Shown here: piece after piece, positions 17,991-26,594 of the stretch
Position numbering within the stretch: position 1 is the stretch's first letter
Layout of the letters: every line of letters starts with the position of its first letter
From: Hyphomonas atlantica corrig.
Lineage (GTDB): Bacteria > Pseudomonadota > Alphaproteobacteria > Caulobacterales > Hyphomonadaceae
Assembly (NCBI RefSeq): GCF_000682715.1
Contig: NZ_AWFH01000001.1
Coordinates: 1 to 64,000 of the forward strand
Length of the DNA stretch: 64,000 nucleotides
Reading direction: 5' to 3'
Program-made: the position numbers and the translations under genes
The notes under the pieces: model-generated
What the model saw: only the letters and a program-made list of their open reading frames with translations
Database searches by the model: none
What the model was told of the DNA's origin: nothing

Positions 17991-19046
17991 ATGAGTGGCG
18001 TGGAAATTTTCGGCATCATTGGATTTGTGCTGGCCGCCTATGCGGTTGTCGCGAATGACTCCATCCAGACACTAGGCACATTCCTGTCCTCAAATGCCCG
18101 TCGTCCCTGGTGGGTTCTGTGGCTTTTTGCGAGCGCTATCCTGCTCGCAGTCCTGTTTTATGGTTACTTCAATGGCAATGGCGACGTTGCTTATGAGCGC
18201 CTCGACAAGCTGTCTCAGCTTCCCGGTGAAGGGGATCGCACCCAATTGCTGATGCCAGGCATCCAATGGTGGCATGCCCTGCCCCCGCTGGTCCTGTTGT
18301 TCCTGACACGCTTTGGCATTCCTGTTTCGACCACATTCCTCGTTCTGACCCTGTTTGCCCTGTCTGGTGGGTCTGCCAGCGAGGGCATTCTCGAGAAGAT
18401 GATCATCAAGTCCGCAATGGGCTATGTCGTGGCATTCGCCTGCGGCGCGGTCATCTGGATCATTATCTCGCGCACGTTCGAGCGCTGGGTGTTCCACACC
18501 AAGGATGAACTGCCCTGGCCCTACTGGGTCACGTTCCAGTGGCTGACAACGACCTTCCTCTGGTCGCAATGGCTGATGCAGGACCTTGCAAATATCTTTG
18601 TCTACCTTCCGCGCACCGTGACGGTGACGGGCGACGAAACGCATGTCGCGTTCTCACTGGGGTATGTCGTTTTCGGTGCCATCCTGCTGGTCGCAATCCA
18701 GGGCTACATCTTCGCGACCCGCGGCGGACAGATTCAGAAGATCGTTCAAAGCAAAATCAATACGGTCGATGTTCGCGCGGCGACAATTGTCGACCTTATC
18801 TACGGGATCATCCTGTTTATCTTCAAAGAAATGAGCAACGTTCCGATGAGCACAACATGGGTGTTCCTCGGCTTGCTGGCCGGACGTGAGCTGGCAATCG
18901 CCTATGTCGCTCAGCTGCGGGCAAAAAATGAGGCCGTGAAAGATGTCGTCGGCGATGCCGGACGTGCCTTCCTCGGCCTCATCATTTCCATCATTCTCGC
19001 TTATGCCATGCCCATACTGGGAACCGGCAAACTGCCGAGCTTCTAG
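17991..19046 (+). CDS. PiT-like (inorganic phosphate transporter-related) membrane protein
   Basis: 351 aa, about eight hydrophobic segments. Two internal repeats carry the PiT-type signature: IPVSTTFLVL near 110-119 and NVPMSTTWVF near 279-288, and the N-terminus has VANDSIQTLGTFLS, which resembles the N-D-x-x-N/x-x-G-T motif of PiT proteins. Between the halves there is a hydrophilic stretch (FHTKDELPWPYW). It is therefore a divergent member of the phosphate permease family; transport of another anion is possible. The upstream Pho-box-like element supports a phosphate role. It ends 13 bases before the stop of a convergent 56-aa gene. Confidence 0.65.
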   Translation: MSGVEIFGIIGFVLAAYAVVANDSIQTLGTFLSSNARRPWWVLWLFASAILLAVLFYGYFNGNGDVAYERLDKLSQLPGEGDRTQLLMPGIQWWHALPPLVLLFLTRFGIPVSTTFLVLTLFALSGGSASEGILEKMIIKSAMGYVVAFACGAVIWIIISRTFERWVFHTKDELPWPYWVTFQWLTTTFLWSQWLMQDLANIFVYLPRTVTVTGDETHVAFSLGYVVFGAILLVAIQGYIFATRGGQIQKIVQSKINTVDVRAATIVDLIYGIILFIFKEMSNVPMSTTWVFLGLLAGRELAIAYVAQLRAKNEAVKDVVGDAGRAFLGLIISIILAYAMPILGTGKLPSF

Positions 19047-19059
19047 GTTCCTGACCTAA

Positions 19060-19230
19060 TCAGGCAAACAGGTTGAAGATCGGGTCTAGCGCAATCGCTA
19101 GGCTTACCCCGACAATACCTGCTGTGGTCAGCATCGCTCCCCGCAGGACACGCAGGCCCGTCTCGTTGAGAGCGAGGTCCCTGTGCGCCAGCCAGGAAAC
19201 GTGGTTATCATTATGATCTAGGACGGCCAT
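19060..19230 (-). CDS. Small single-pass membrane protein, 56 aa
   Basis: 56 aa, read from the sequence itself: ATG at 19230, TGA at 19060-19062. The ribosome site AAAGGAGG lies 6 bases upstream and is close to ideal, which is the strongest argument that it is real. The first 30 residues are polar (MAVLDHNDNH...), followed by a hydrophobic segment TTAGIVGVSLAIALDPIFNL. A four-repeat PhoB-type array starts 34 bases upstream of the start codon. Function unknown; it lies next to a PiT-like gene, so a small phosphate-response membrane protein is one possibility. Confidence 0.65.
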   Translation of the reverse strand: MAVLDHNDNHVSWLAHRDLALNETGLRVLRGAMLTTAGIVGVSLAIALDPIFNLFA

Positions 19231-19263
19231 AGTTGCCTCCTTTCCTTCCTGGTATCAAAGTTC

Positions 19264-19303
19264 GTGTCACATGACCGTAACGTAACTGTCATATTAGTGT
19301 CAC
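19264..19303 (+). promoter_or_regulatory. Four-repeat PhoB-type (OmpR-family) operator array
   Basis: Four 7-mers recur at exact 11-bp steps: GTGTCAC (19264), CCGTAAC (19275), CTGTCAT (19286), GTGTCAC (19297), separated by ATGA, GTAA and ATTA. This is the layout of two adjacent Pho boxes. The TGTCA polarity is rightward, but the only nearby start codon is the 56-aa gene to the left (19230, minus strand). The methyltransferase on the right is convergent. Other OmpR-family regulators with 11-bp repeats are possible. Confidence 0.6.
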
Positions 19304-19385
19304 GTTCCATACACGCAAATCAATATTTCTTCATTCGGAATTAAGCGCGACAGCGCTGACGAGAAATCAGTTCTCTTACAAGGTG

Positions 19386-20459
19386 TTAGGCTGGACGCCG
19401 AAAACTGTTTATTTTTGTCAGAAATGCCAGTGTCCGCCGATCGGGCACAAAACCGATCGATTCGCACGTTTCTTGGACATTCCAGGAAAGATACCCTTTA
19501 TAGTAGGGCTCGTGGAATCCATGGGGAAAGTATTCCAGCAGGCCGTCCATCTCAGGATAGTCGCCGAATTGAACACTATCTGCGATGATCAACAGCCCGC
19601 CGGGCTTCAACACGCGATACATTTCGGCCAACACAACCGATCTCACCCTCGGTGGCAGCTCGTGAAACAGGAACACTGAGATCACTATATCCTGGCTGGC
19701 ATCTTCTACCGGCATTGCCTCAGCCGCCTCGTGGAGAATCTCCACCTGTTTCCACGACTTCAGGCGCTCACGCGCTGCGTCCGTATATGTGGGTGACAGG
19801 TCCAGGCCGGTTGCGTTTAGGCGCGGATAGACCTGCATGATTTGCGACAGGAAACGGCCATTGCCGCACGCCACATCCAGCAGGCTGACACCGCGCTGAT
19901 CCCTGCCCCTCAATTCGCGGGAAATCTCTGCCAGCGCGGCGCGGCGCATCGCGTCGGCGGTACCCGTGAAAAGCGCTTCAACCTGCGTGTCATACAGATC
20001 TGCGCTGTCCTCGGTGAACCAGCCACCGGATTGGTAGTGAAAGTTCTGCAGATAGTAATTCGGATAGCGATTATGACCGTCCACCATTTGCTGGCGTATT
20101 TCCGTGCCATTTCGCTCAATGCGACGCCGGTCAACTTCAGCGACATCTTCCCGGAATGCGCGGGCGGAACGGAGCGCTTTGGGCAGGTCTCTCAGTCGTA
20201 CATCCGACGGTCTCGGATAAAGCCCCGCCTCCACATTCATACGATCCTGAAGGAAAAGCTCGAAATAAGCACGCCGCAACACGCTGAGATCAGGTGTACC
20301 ACGTGTCGGGCGAAAGGCTGGCTCGCCGGGCCGGTCAAAACCGCTCGCGCTGCGCCGGGCCGCGCCCATCTGCACCCCGTACCAGGCTGATCTCAGCCCT
20401 TGCGCCGCTGCATATCGGGCGCGCCCCGCCGTGCGGGCAGCTACATCCAGAACTCCCAT
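19386..20459 (-). CDS. Class I SAM-dependent methyltransferase
   Basis: 357 aa. The C-terminal domain (about 185-345) is a Rossmann methyltransferase: motif I LLDVACGNGRFLSQI (about 193-207), TGLDLSPTYTDAAR for motif II, a motif III region with VISVFLFHELPP and a post-motif VLKPGGLLIIADS. The N-terminal 180 residues are arginine-rich and helical with no recognised domain (FELFLQDRMNVEAGLYPRP, NYYLQNFHYQSGGWF). The closest theme is UbiE/cyclopropane-type small-molecule or lipid methylation; the substrate is not evident. Divergent from the glycine-zipper gene. Confidence 0.82.
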   Translation of the reverse strand: MGVLDVAARTAGRARYAAAQGLRSAWYGVQMGAARRSASGFDRPGEPAFRPTRGTPDLSVLRRAYFELFLQDRMNVEAGLYPRPSDVRLRDLPKALRSARAFREDVAEVDRRRIERNGTEIRQQMVDGHNRYPNYYLQNFHYQSGGWFTEDSADLYDTQVEALFTGTADAMRRAALAEISRELRGRDQRGVSLLDVACGNGRFLSQIMQVYPRLNATGLDLSPTYTDAARERLKSWKQVEILHEAAEAMPVEDASQDIVISVFLFHELPPRVRSVVLAEMYRVLKPGGLLIIADSVQFGDYPEMDGLLEYFPHGFHEPYYKGYLSWNVQETCESIGFVPDRRTLAFLTKINSFRRPA

Positions 20460-20575
20460 GCCAGAAATATGTGGCGCATATCCTGCTTCGTCCAGCTTTC
20501 ACCTCGTGTTCAGGTTCAAACCGGCACTGTGCAGGCTGACTTGGTGGACGTGTATCTGCTGCAAGGAGTATTGCG

Positions 20576-21307
20576 ATGAAATCCCGATCGCTCATCATCG
20601 GCGCGCTGGCCCTCTCGGGCCTCGCTATCCCGGCCACCGCCGCAGCCCAGAGCGGGTATGGCTACACCTACAACGCGCCCGTACAGAATGTTCAGTGCGA
20701 ACGCCAGAAGAAGGACGACCAGTTGGCAGGCGTGCTGGTGGGCGCCATTGCAGGTGGACTGATCGGCGGCGCCATCGGAAACAATATTGATGACGGAGAC
20801 GCCTACCGCCATCACCGCCACTATCGCGGGTATCGTGGGTATCGTGGGTATCGCGGCCACCGAGGGTATCATCGCAACCATCGCGGCAACGGCAATTCGG
20901 ACGAGGTGGCTGCCGGCGCGATCCTTGGCGCGATTGTTGGCGGCATTGCAGGTGGCGCGATTGCGGACGACACAAGCCGTCCCTGTCAGGTCGCAACGCC
21001 GTACGGTTCCTCTCCCAACACAGCCTATCCGACGGGCGGAATCCCGCGCACGACAGATGGCCTCTATGGTGGCCCGGAAGTCATGACCTATCCGAACACG
21101 CCGCCGCCAAGCCGGACCTATCCTGTGTCGACCGCGCCGGGCCCGACCCTGCCGCCGCAGGCCGGCACGAATATCGAGTGTCGCACAATCAAGCGTGAAA
21201 CCCGGCTACCTGATGGCCAGGTGATCCGCGATCCGATCACGGCCTGTCGCGACCCCTATGACGGGAATTGGGAAATCAGCGATCCGTTCAACGACGAGAA
21301 CTATTAG
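20576..21307 (+). CDS. Secreted glycine-zipper 2TM-type protein with YRG repeats
   Basis: 243 aa with a signal peptide (about 1-25, ending TAAAQS). Two glycine-zipper segments, GVLVGAIAGGLIGGAIGN (52-69) and GAILGAIVGGIAGGAIAD, flank a basic linker of in-frame YRG/HRG repeats. A Pro/Thr-rich stretch and a C-terminal segment with RETRLPDGQVIRDPITACRD follow, the last resembling the outer-membrane SlyB/YMGG-type tail. It is probably an outer-membrane or periplasmic envelope protein. AAGGAG lies 7 bases before the ATG. The last four bases overlap the convergent tlyA stop. Confidence 0.78.
   Translation: MKSRSLIIGALALSGLAIPATAAAQSGYGYTYNAPVQNVQCERQKKDDQLAGVLVGAIAGGLIGGAIGNNIDDGDAYRHHRHYRGYRGYRGYRGHRGYHRNHRGNGNSDEVAAGAILGAIVGGIAGGAIADDTSRPCQVATPYGSSPNTAYPTGGIPRTTDGLYGGPEVMTYPNTPPPSRTYPVSTAPGPTLPPQAGTNIECRTIKRETRLPDGQVIRDPITACRDPYDGNWEISDPFNDENY
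20822..20866 (+). repeat. In-frame 9-bp tandem repeats (YRG units)
   Basis: Five 9-base units run in frame through the glycine-zipper gene: TATCGCGGG, TATCGTGGG, TATCGTGGG, TATCGCGGC, CACCGAGGG. Units 1-4 differ only at one or two bases. They encode Y/H-R-G and could change copy number by slippage without shifting the frame. Confidence 0.8.
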
Positions 21308-22032
21308 CGCTTAATGGCATGAAACAGGCGTTCGGCATTTCCGTCGCCGCCTGTAATCGGGCTCTCAGTCCAGGCTGTAATCGGCCAGCCGTGCTCCTTC
21401 ATCCAGTCTGCAAAGGCATTGGCCGCTCGTTCGGTCACGTTCTGGTCAGTCACCAATCCGCCTTTGCCGATATGGTCCCGACCCACTTGAAACTGTGGTT
21501 TGAACAAGCCTACGAACTCTGCGCGGTCTGCTGCGAGCGACAGCGGCACAGCAAGTAATTTTTCAAGCGCGATAAAGCTCGCATCGCAAACCAGCAGTGA
21601 CGGCGCATTGCTCAGCATTTGCGGAGTCAGCGTACGGGCATCCTGTGCCTCAAGGCTGGTGACCCTCTCATCCATTGCAAGAGATGCGTGGAACTGCCCC
21701 CGCCCGACATCGACAGCCACGACATGACACGCTCCGGCTCTCAGCAGTACATCCGTGAAGCCACCCGTGGATGCGCCGATGTCGAGACAATGCCGGCCTT
21801 CGGGATTTACGCCGAACACATCGAGCCCATGCGCGAGCTTCAACCCGCCGCGTGACACGTACGGATGCGCGGGCGCGGCAGTGATATTGTCTTCAGACGA
21901 CAGGATCTGCGACGGCTTTCTGACGAGAGCACCGCCAGCGGTCACATTGCCAGCGTCAATTGCCGCGCGCGCAGCCGCCCGGCTTTCGAACAGGCCGAGG
22001 CTTACCAGCAATTTATCCGCACGATCCTTCAC
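21304..22032 (-). CDS. tlyA: TlyA-family rRNA methyltransferase / hemolysin-like protein
   Basis: 242 aa, normal length. An N-terminal S4 RNA-binding domain (RADKLLVSLGLFESRAAARA, about 4-23, to about 65) is followed by an FtsJ/RrmJ-like domain with YVSRGGLKL, the SAM motif CLDIGASTGGFTDVLL (about 93-108) and FVGLFKPQFQVGR near the C-terminus. TlyA proteins 2'-O-methylate rRNA; the hemolysin label is historical. Often next to dxs or xseB, but here it stands alone, convergent with the glycine-zipper gene by a 4-base stop overlap. Confidence 0.92.
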   Translation of the reverse strand: MKDRADKLLVSLGLFESRAAARAAIDAGNVTAGGALVRKPSQILSSEDNITAAPAHPYVSRGGLKLAHGLDVFGVNPEGRHCLDIGASTGGFTDVLLRAGACHVVAVDVGRGQFHASLAMDERVTSLEAQDARTLTPQMLSNAPSLLVCDASFIALEKLLAVPLSLAADRAEFVGLFKPQFQVGRDHIGKGGLVTDQNVTERAANAFADWMKEHGWPITAWTESPITGGDGNAERLFHAIKR

Positions 22033-22097
22033 GTCAGGGAGCCTTCCTGCAACATGGGCGTTAGGCCTACACCAGAACTTGCAGACAGGAGACCCCC

Positions 22098-22691
22098 ATG
22101 ATCACCCGAACTGCCTTCGCCGCACTTGCCATTGCCTTGACCGCTCGTGGCCAACAGGGCGCGACCCCTCAGGAAATGCCCAAAAACGAGCCTACCCTGC
22201 CCGGCCCCGAAGACATGCCCGGTCCTGATGAGGGTGTGTACCCATCCATGATGACCGCTTCGGCTACGCTTATCGGAAGTGAAGGCAATGAGATCGGCAC
22301 GGCCAACTTCCTGGATGGGCCAAATGGCGAGGTGATCCGTATTGAGCTGAACCCCGACAGTCTTAGCCCCGGCTGGCATGGACTGCATTTGCACGCCGTC
22401 GGCACCTGCGAGGATGTGGGCGAGTTCAAGGAGTCAGGCGGCCATCATGGGAAAGTCGAAGGGGCGCACGGTCTGTTGAACCCCAAAGGCCCCGAAGCTG
22501 GCGACCTCCCGAATATCTGGGTGGCAGCGGATGGATCGGCCGGGTACGAGGCGTTCACCCGCCTGACTGCGCTCGACTCCCTGCTCGATGAAGATGGCTC
22601 AGCGATCATTATCCATGCGCAGGAAGATGATCATCTCACCCAGCCCATTGGTGGCGCTGGCGCGCGCGTTGCGTGCGGCGTGATCCAGTAG
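22098..22691 (+). CDS. sodC: Cu/Zn superoxide dismutase with altered lipobox
   Basis: 197 aa. It dismutates superoxide in the periplasm. Copper ligands HLH (H97, H99), a bridging His in GGHHG (H116/117), H124, the late copper His (H173), the active-site Arg (R190) and the disulfide pair (C104, C193) are in place. The usual zinc position before GDLPN is Glu (E133 in PEAGD) rather than His; D136 is kept. The N-terminus looks like a lipoprotein signal, but the lipobox reads LTA-R-GQQ: codon 17 is CGT (22146-22148), one transition from the TGT Cys codon. As written it cannot be lipidated. Confidence 0.88.
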   Translation: MITRTAFAALAIALTARGQQGATPQEMPKNEPTLPGPEDMPGPDEGVYPSMMTASATLIGSEGNEIGTANFLDGPNGEVIRIELNPDSLSPGWHGLHLHAVGTCEDVGEFKESGGHHGKVEGAHGLLNPKGPEAGDLPNIWVAADGSAGYEAFTRLTALDSLLDEDGSAIIIHAQEDDHLTQPIGGAGARVACGVIQ

Positions 22692-22810
22692 TTCCTGACC
22701 TCACCCTTTTGCGGCGCCGGGCCATAAACCGTCTTGGCGGTTCATTTGGCCTTGCGAAAACATGCAGTGCATTTCAGTCTGCTGCGCAAAAGGGACAAGG
22801 GAGACCATAA

Positions 22811-24319
22811 ATGACCGGATTCACAAGACGCGCCGCCTTGCTTGGGGGCGTGGCGGCCACGACACTTGCCGCCTGCGGCCAGAAATCCAGCGGTGCACTC
22901 ACACCGGCAAGCACCCCGGTCGCCGCGAAAGCGGTGCCACCTGCCGGTTGGGAAAGCGGCCTGACCATCGCGCGCCGTATTAAATCCGGAGAAACGACAT
23001 CCCTCGCTGAGGTCGAGAAAGCGATTGCGCGCGCAGAGGCGGTAAATGGCGACATCAACGCCATCGCCACGGCAAGCTTCGATACAGCCCGTGCAGTGGC
23101 CGCGGATCCACTTCCAGGCCCGTTCAGCGGCGTCCCCACCTTCATGAAGGATCTGCTCGACTGGGAGGGGACTCAAACCCTGTGGGGCAGTCGCGCTTTC
23201 GTCGGAAACATCTCATCGCAGGATTCTCCCTTCGCCACTGCCTGGCGTAAGGCCGGGGTCGTGTCACTCGGCAAGTCCACCACACCTGAAATGGGGCTGA
23301 CCTCGACAACCGAACCTCTGGTGACCGGTGCGACGCGCAACCCCTGGGACCTGTCCCGCATGACCGGCGGCTCCTCCGGCGGCGCTGCCGCGCTGGTCGC
23401 TGCGCGCGTGGTGCCGTTTGCGCATGCCAGCGATGGCGGCGGCTCCATCCGCATTCCAGCGTCGACTTGCGGCGTGTTCGGTCTCAAGCCTTCTCGTGGC
23501 CGGCTCGGTGCGCGCTCGGCTGCGGCGCCCCCTGTCGACATTTCAGTCAATCATGCCGTCACAATCTCCGTTCAGGACTCCATCGAACTGTTCCGTGTCG
23601 CCGAGACGAATGACGGCACCTACGCTCCGCTAGGAGAAATTTCAGCTCTGAACCGCCCGCTCAAGATTGGCTTCGCGCCTGATACGATCAGCGGCACGCG
23701 TGTCGCGGCCGAGACGACAGCCGCGCTTGAGGACGTTGCGCAGCTCTGTCGAGAGCTTGGCCATGAGGTACGCGACTTCTCCGTTCCTCTGGATGGCAAG
23801 GAATTCACGGACAAGTTCCTGCTTTACTGGGCCGCTGGCGCAGCGGAGTTCGCCGGGCAGGCAAGCGCCTTTTCCGGAAAGCCGGTTGGGCCGGACATTC
23901 TTGAGCCCTGGACGCTTGGACTGGTGTCCATGTTCCAGTCACGGCAGGCAGAAATGCCTGAAACCATTGCCTATCTCCAAGCGTTCGAAGCCGCTTATGA
24001 TGAATGGTTCAATGACATTGATGTGTTGTTGACGCCCGTCACCGGCAGCCCGGCCGTGCCGATTGGTGAGCAGGCCCCGGATGGTGACTTCGACACGGTC
24101 ATGGAAAGCGTGCTCAATTTCGCTGCATTCACTGCCCCCATGAACGTGGCCGGCGCCGCCTCCATGAGTGTCCCGCTATCCTGGTCCTCCGGAAATCTGC
24201 CGATCGGTTCGATGTTCTCGGCCAAGCGTGGACAGGATGGACTATTGTTCGAACTTGCCATGCAATTGGAAATCGCCCGTCCCTGGATGTCACGCACACC
24301 ACCCGTCTCCGCGCTGTAG
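22811..24319 (+). CDS. Amidase-signature hydrolase, Tat/lipoprotein exported
   Basis: 502 aa. The N-terminus [18 protein letters not shown] combines a twin-arginine motif with a lipobox (C22). The amidase signature is intact: catalytic Lys in FMKDLL (about K114), the cis-Ser in [13 protein letters not shown] and the nucleophile Ser in [14 protein letters not shown] (about 205-222). It would hydrolyse an amide or ester in the envelope; the specific substrate is unknown. A second, unrelated-length amidase lipoprotein lies at 58.6 kb. GGGAGA lies 8 bases upstream of ATG. The ZntB-like gene starts 6 bases after its stop, suggesting cotranscription. Confidence 0.9.
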   Translation: MTGFTRRAALLGGVAATTLAACGQKSSGALTPASTPVAAKAVPPAGWESGLTIARRIKSGETTSLAEVEKAIARAEAVNGDINAIATASFDTARAVAADPLPGPFSGVPTFMKDLLDWEGTQTLWGSRAFVGNISSQDSPFATAWRKAGVVSLGKSTTPEMGLTSTTEPLVTGATRNPWDLSRMTGGSSGGAAALVAARVVPFAHASDGGGSIRIPASTCGVFGLKPSRGRLGARSAAAPPVDISVNHAVTISVQDSIELFRVAETNDGTYAPLGEISALNRPLKIGFAPDTISGTRVAAETTAALEDVAQLCRELGHEVRDFSVPLDGKEFTDKFLLYWAAGAAEFAGQASAFSGKPVGPDILEPWTLGLVSMFQSRQAEMPETIAYLQAFEAAYDEWFNDIDVLLTPVTGSPAVPIGEQAPDGDFDTVMESVLNFAAFTAPMNVAGAASMSVPLSWSSGNLPIGSMFSAKRGQDGLLFELAMQLEIARPWMSRTPPVSAL

Positions 24320-24325
24320 ACGCCT

Positions 24326-25336
24326 ATGACGACGCCTGCCCCGCACCCACCCGAATCCGCGAATGCACCGATGGTGTTTGGCTACGGATTTACGGCGGAC
24401 GGAGCGGCGACGCCATTGGAATGGTCGGATGTATTGTCCGGCCGTTTGTCGGAGTTCGCGCGATACTGGTTGCACCTGAACAGGCTGTCACCGGATGTCC
24501 GCACCTGGCTGAAGACCCAAAGCGGTCTGGACCATCTGTCAACAGAAGCACTTCTTCAGGAAGACACGCGTCCACGCGCCGTCCGACATGATCCGGGCTT
24601 CCTGATCAATCTGCGCGGCATGAACCTCAATGAAGGCGAAGCGCTGGAAGACATGCTTGCCCTGCGCATGTGGGCCAGCGAGACGGCGCTGATCACCTTG
24701 CGGGCCAAGCCGATCCGCGGCGCGCGCGACGTGGAAACCCTGGTGAAAGAGGGAAAAGCCCCCACCTCAACCGGCGGACTGATCGCCGCACTGGCCGATG
24801 CTCTGACGGATCGAATGGAACCCGAGGTCTCACGTTTCGATGAGCATGCCGATCAATTCGAGGATGATCTGCTCGATCCATCCATCAAGCTGCCGCGCTC
24901 TACCCTGTCGGAGTTCCGACGTCGTGTTCTTCAGGTCCGGCGTTACATCCTGCCCCAGAGAGAGGCGCTGGCCCAGCTGGTGAGAGAGGGATCGCAAGCG
25001 GGCCTGTTCACTGATCATGACCTGCTATTCCTGCGGGAATCCGCTGACCGGGTGACCCGTCTGGCGGAAGAGCTGGACACGATCCGGGACCGGTCCACCG
25101 TGCTTCAGGAACAGGTCATCGAAGAACGCGCCGAAGTCATGAACCAGCGCCTGTTTGTGCTTTCTATCCTGTCGGCTGTTTTTCTGCCGATCAGCTTTGT
25201 GACGGGGCTGTTCGGCGTCAATGTTGGCGGTATGCCCGGCGTGGAAAGCCCCGGCGCCTTCGCGCTGCTGGTCGTTGGGCTGGCACTGGCCACCTTGCTG
25301 ATGCTTGCCCTCTTTCGTTGGCGTCGCTGGATCTGA
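24326..25336 (+). CDS. CorA-family divalent cation transporter, ZntB-like
   Basis: 336 aa. A long cytoplasmic N-terminal domain is followed by a coiled segment (ADRVTRLAEELDTIRDRSTVLQEQ split across the stalk helix) and two C-terminal transmembrane helices. The pore motif reads GVN in FVTGLFGVNVGG (about 294-305), with G-V-N in place of the Mg-transporter G-M-N, as in ZntB-type (GIN/GVN) zinc transporters. So zinc or other divalent cation flux is the best guess. It starts 6 bases after the amidase stop and ends before a hairpin. Confidence 0.88.
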   Translation: MTTPAPHPPESANAPMVFGYGFTADGAATPLEWSDVLSGRLSEFARYWLHLNRLSPDVRTWLKTQSGLDHLSTEALLQEDTRPRAVRHDPGFLINLRGMNLNEGEALEDMLALRMWASETALITLRAKPIRGARDVETLVKEGKAPTSTGGLIAALADALTDRMEPEVSRFDEHADQFEDDLLDPSIKLPRSTLSEFRRRVLQVRRYILPQREALAQLVREGSQAGLFTDHDLLFLRESADRVTRLAEELDTIRDRSTVLQEQVIEERAEVMNQRLFVLSILSAVFLPISFVTGLFGVNVGGMPGVESPGAFALLVVGLALATLLMLALFRWRRWI

Positions 25337-25340
25337 CTGG

Positions 25341-25367
25341 CGCCCTTACGTATCAGGGCGATTATTA
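25341..25367 (+). terminator. Hairpin terminator after the ZntB-like gene
   Basis: CGCCCT (25341-25346) pairs with AGGGCG (25355-25360) around an 8-base loop, followed by ATTATTA. It starts 5 bases after the stop codon and separates the amidase/ZntB pair from the RND pump genes. Confidence 0.5.
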
Positions 25368-25517
25368 ATCATACCTTTCGCTGAAAGCTGAAATCCCTGC
25401 AGCACCTTTGCGGGATCGCAACAATCCGCTGTTAACTATGCTGTATCGGTCGCCTTAACTGGGCGACGCCGTACCCTATTTCTGCTACACAAGCAGCCCT
25501 GTGTGAAAGTGTGAACC

Positions 25518-26594
25518 GTGAACCGATCCGTCAAAATTGCCATTCTGATTTTTGCCGGGCTGCTCGCCTGGTTCGTCATCCGAAGCGTGATCCGGGGCGA
25601 TATCAGCACCCAGCACGAGGAACCGCGGATCGAAAAGAACACGGTCGCGCCTCAGGCGGTGACTTATGAGGCGTCCGCGCAGACCCACGGCATTCGCCTG
25701 AAGGCCAAGGGCCTGACCGCACCCGACAAATCTGTCACCGTGAAAGCGGGCACCGCAGGCAATGTGATCTCGACACCGGTGCGAGAGGGTACACATGTTT
25801 CGCGCGGCACCCTGCTCTGCGGACTGGACGTTGAGGCGCGTGCTGCACGACTGGAAGAAGCAGAAGCCCGTCGCGACGCCGCTCGCATTGATTTTGAGGC
25901 GGCTAAAACGCTGGCCGAGAAAGGTCTGGCTCCGGCCAATAACGAAGCCGCGGCCAAGGCAGCGCTGGACGCGGCTGAAGCTTCGGTCAATGCCGCGCGG
26001 GTGGAACTGTCCAAGACCCAGATCCGCGCTCCGTTCGATGGCATCTTCGAAACGCGTCTAGCCGAGGCAGGCGACTATCTCTCCCCCGGCCAACCATGTG
26101 GCACAATGGTGGACATGGACCCGGTCATCGTTGCGGTCGAAGTTGCCGAAGCGAATGCCGGCCAGCTCTCCACGGACATGACCGGCACCGCTCGTCTGCC
26201 TAGCGGACAAACCTATCCGGCCAGGCTCCGCTATGTGTCCCGCACGGCCAATGAAGGCACACGGACCTTCCTGATCGAAGCTGAACTGGACACGGGGGAA
26301 GACCCGGTCGCGGCTGGCATCACCGCCGAATTGTTCATTCCGATGGGCGATGTCCCCGCCACACTGATTTCCCCCGGACTGCTGACCCTGTCAGACGCAG
26401 GCGACCTTGGTGTGCGCTATGTGGATGATCAGAGCATTGTGCGCTTCGCCGAAGTGAAGGTGATCGACGAGACGCCCGAAGGCGCATGGGTCACCGGTCT
26501 GCCCTCTCCGGCTCGCTTGATTTCGATTGGTCAGGACTATCTGGCTGAAGGCGTCGAGGTGCGGCCCGTACCACAGGGTGGAGCGCAGCCATGA
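25518..26594 (+). CDS. RND efflux periplasmic adaptor (HlyD/MFP family)
   Basis: 358 aa. Start GTG 25518 gives an N-terminal membrane anchor (VKIAILIFAGLLAWFVI, about 5-21). The biotinyl-lipoyl-like domain (GTAGNVISTPVREGTHVSRG near 76-95), an alpha-helical hairpin rich in Ala/Glu (about 110-165), and the barrel with APFDGIFETRLAEAGDYLSPG are in order. It bridges the inner-membrane pump to an outer-membrane channel. ATGA overlap with the RND permease (26591-26594) shows translational coupling. No outer-membrane factor gene is nearby. Confidence 0.92.
   Translation: MNRSVKIAILIFAGLLAWFVIRSVIRGDISTQHEEPRIEKNTVAPQAVTYEASAQTHGIRLKAKGLTAPDKSVTVKAGTAGNVISTPVREGTHVSRGTLLCGLDVEARAARLEEAEARRDAARIDFEAAKTLAEKGLAPANNEAAAKAALDAAEASVNAARVELSKTQIRAPFDGIFETRLAEAGDYLSPGQPCGTMVDMDPVIVAVEVAEANAGQLSTDMTGTARLPSGQTYPARLRYVSRTANEGTRTFLIEAELDTGEDPVAAGITAELFIPMGDVPATLISPGLLTLSDAGDLGVRYVDDQSIVRFAEVKVIDETPEGAWVTGLPSPARLISIGQDYLAEGVEVRPVPQGGAQP

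Noticed and set aside
20822-20866. Short tandem repeats considered as CRISPR
   Set aside because: The units are 9 bp, contiguous and in frame inside a gene, with no spacers.
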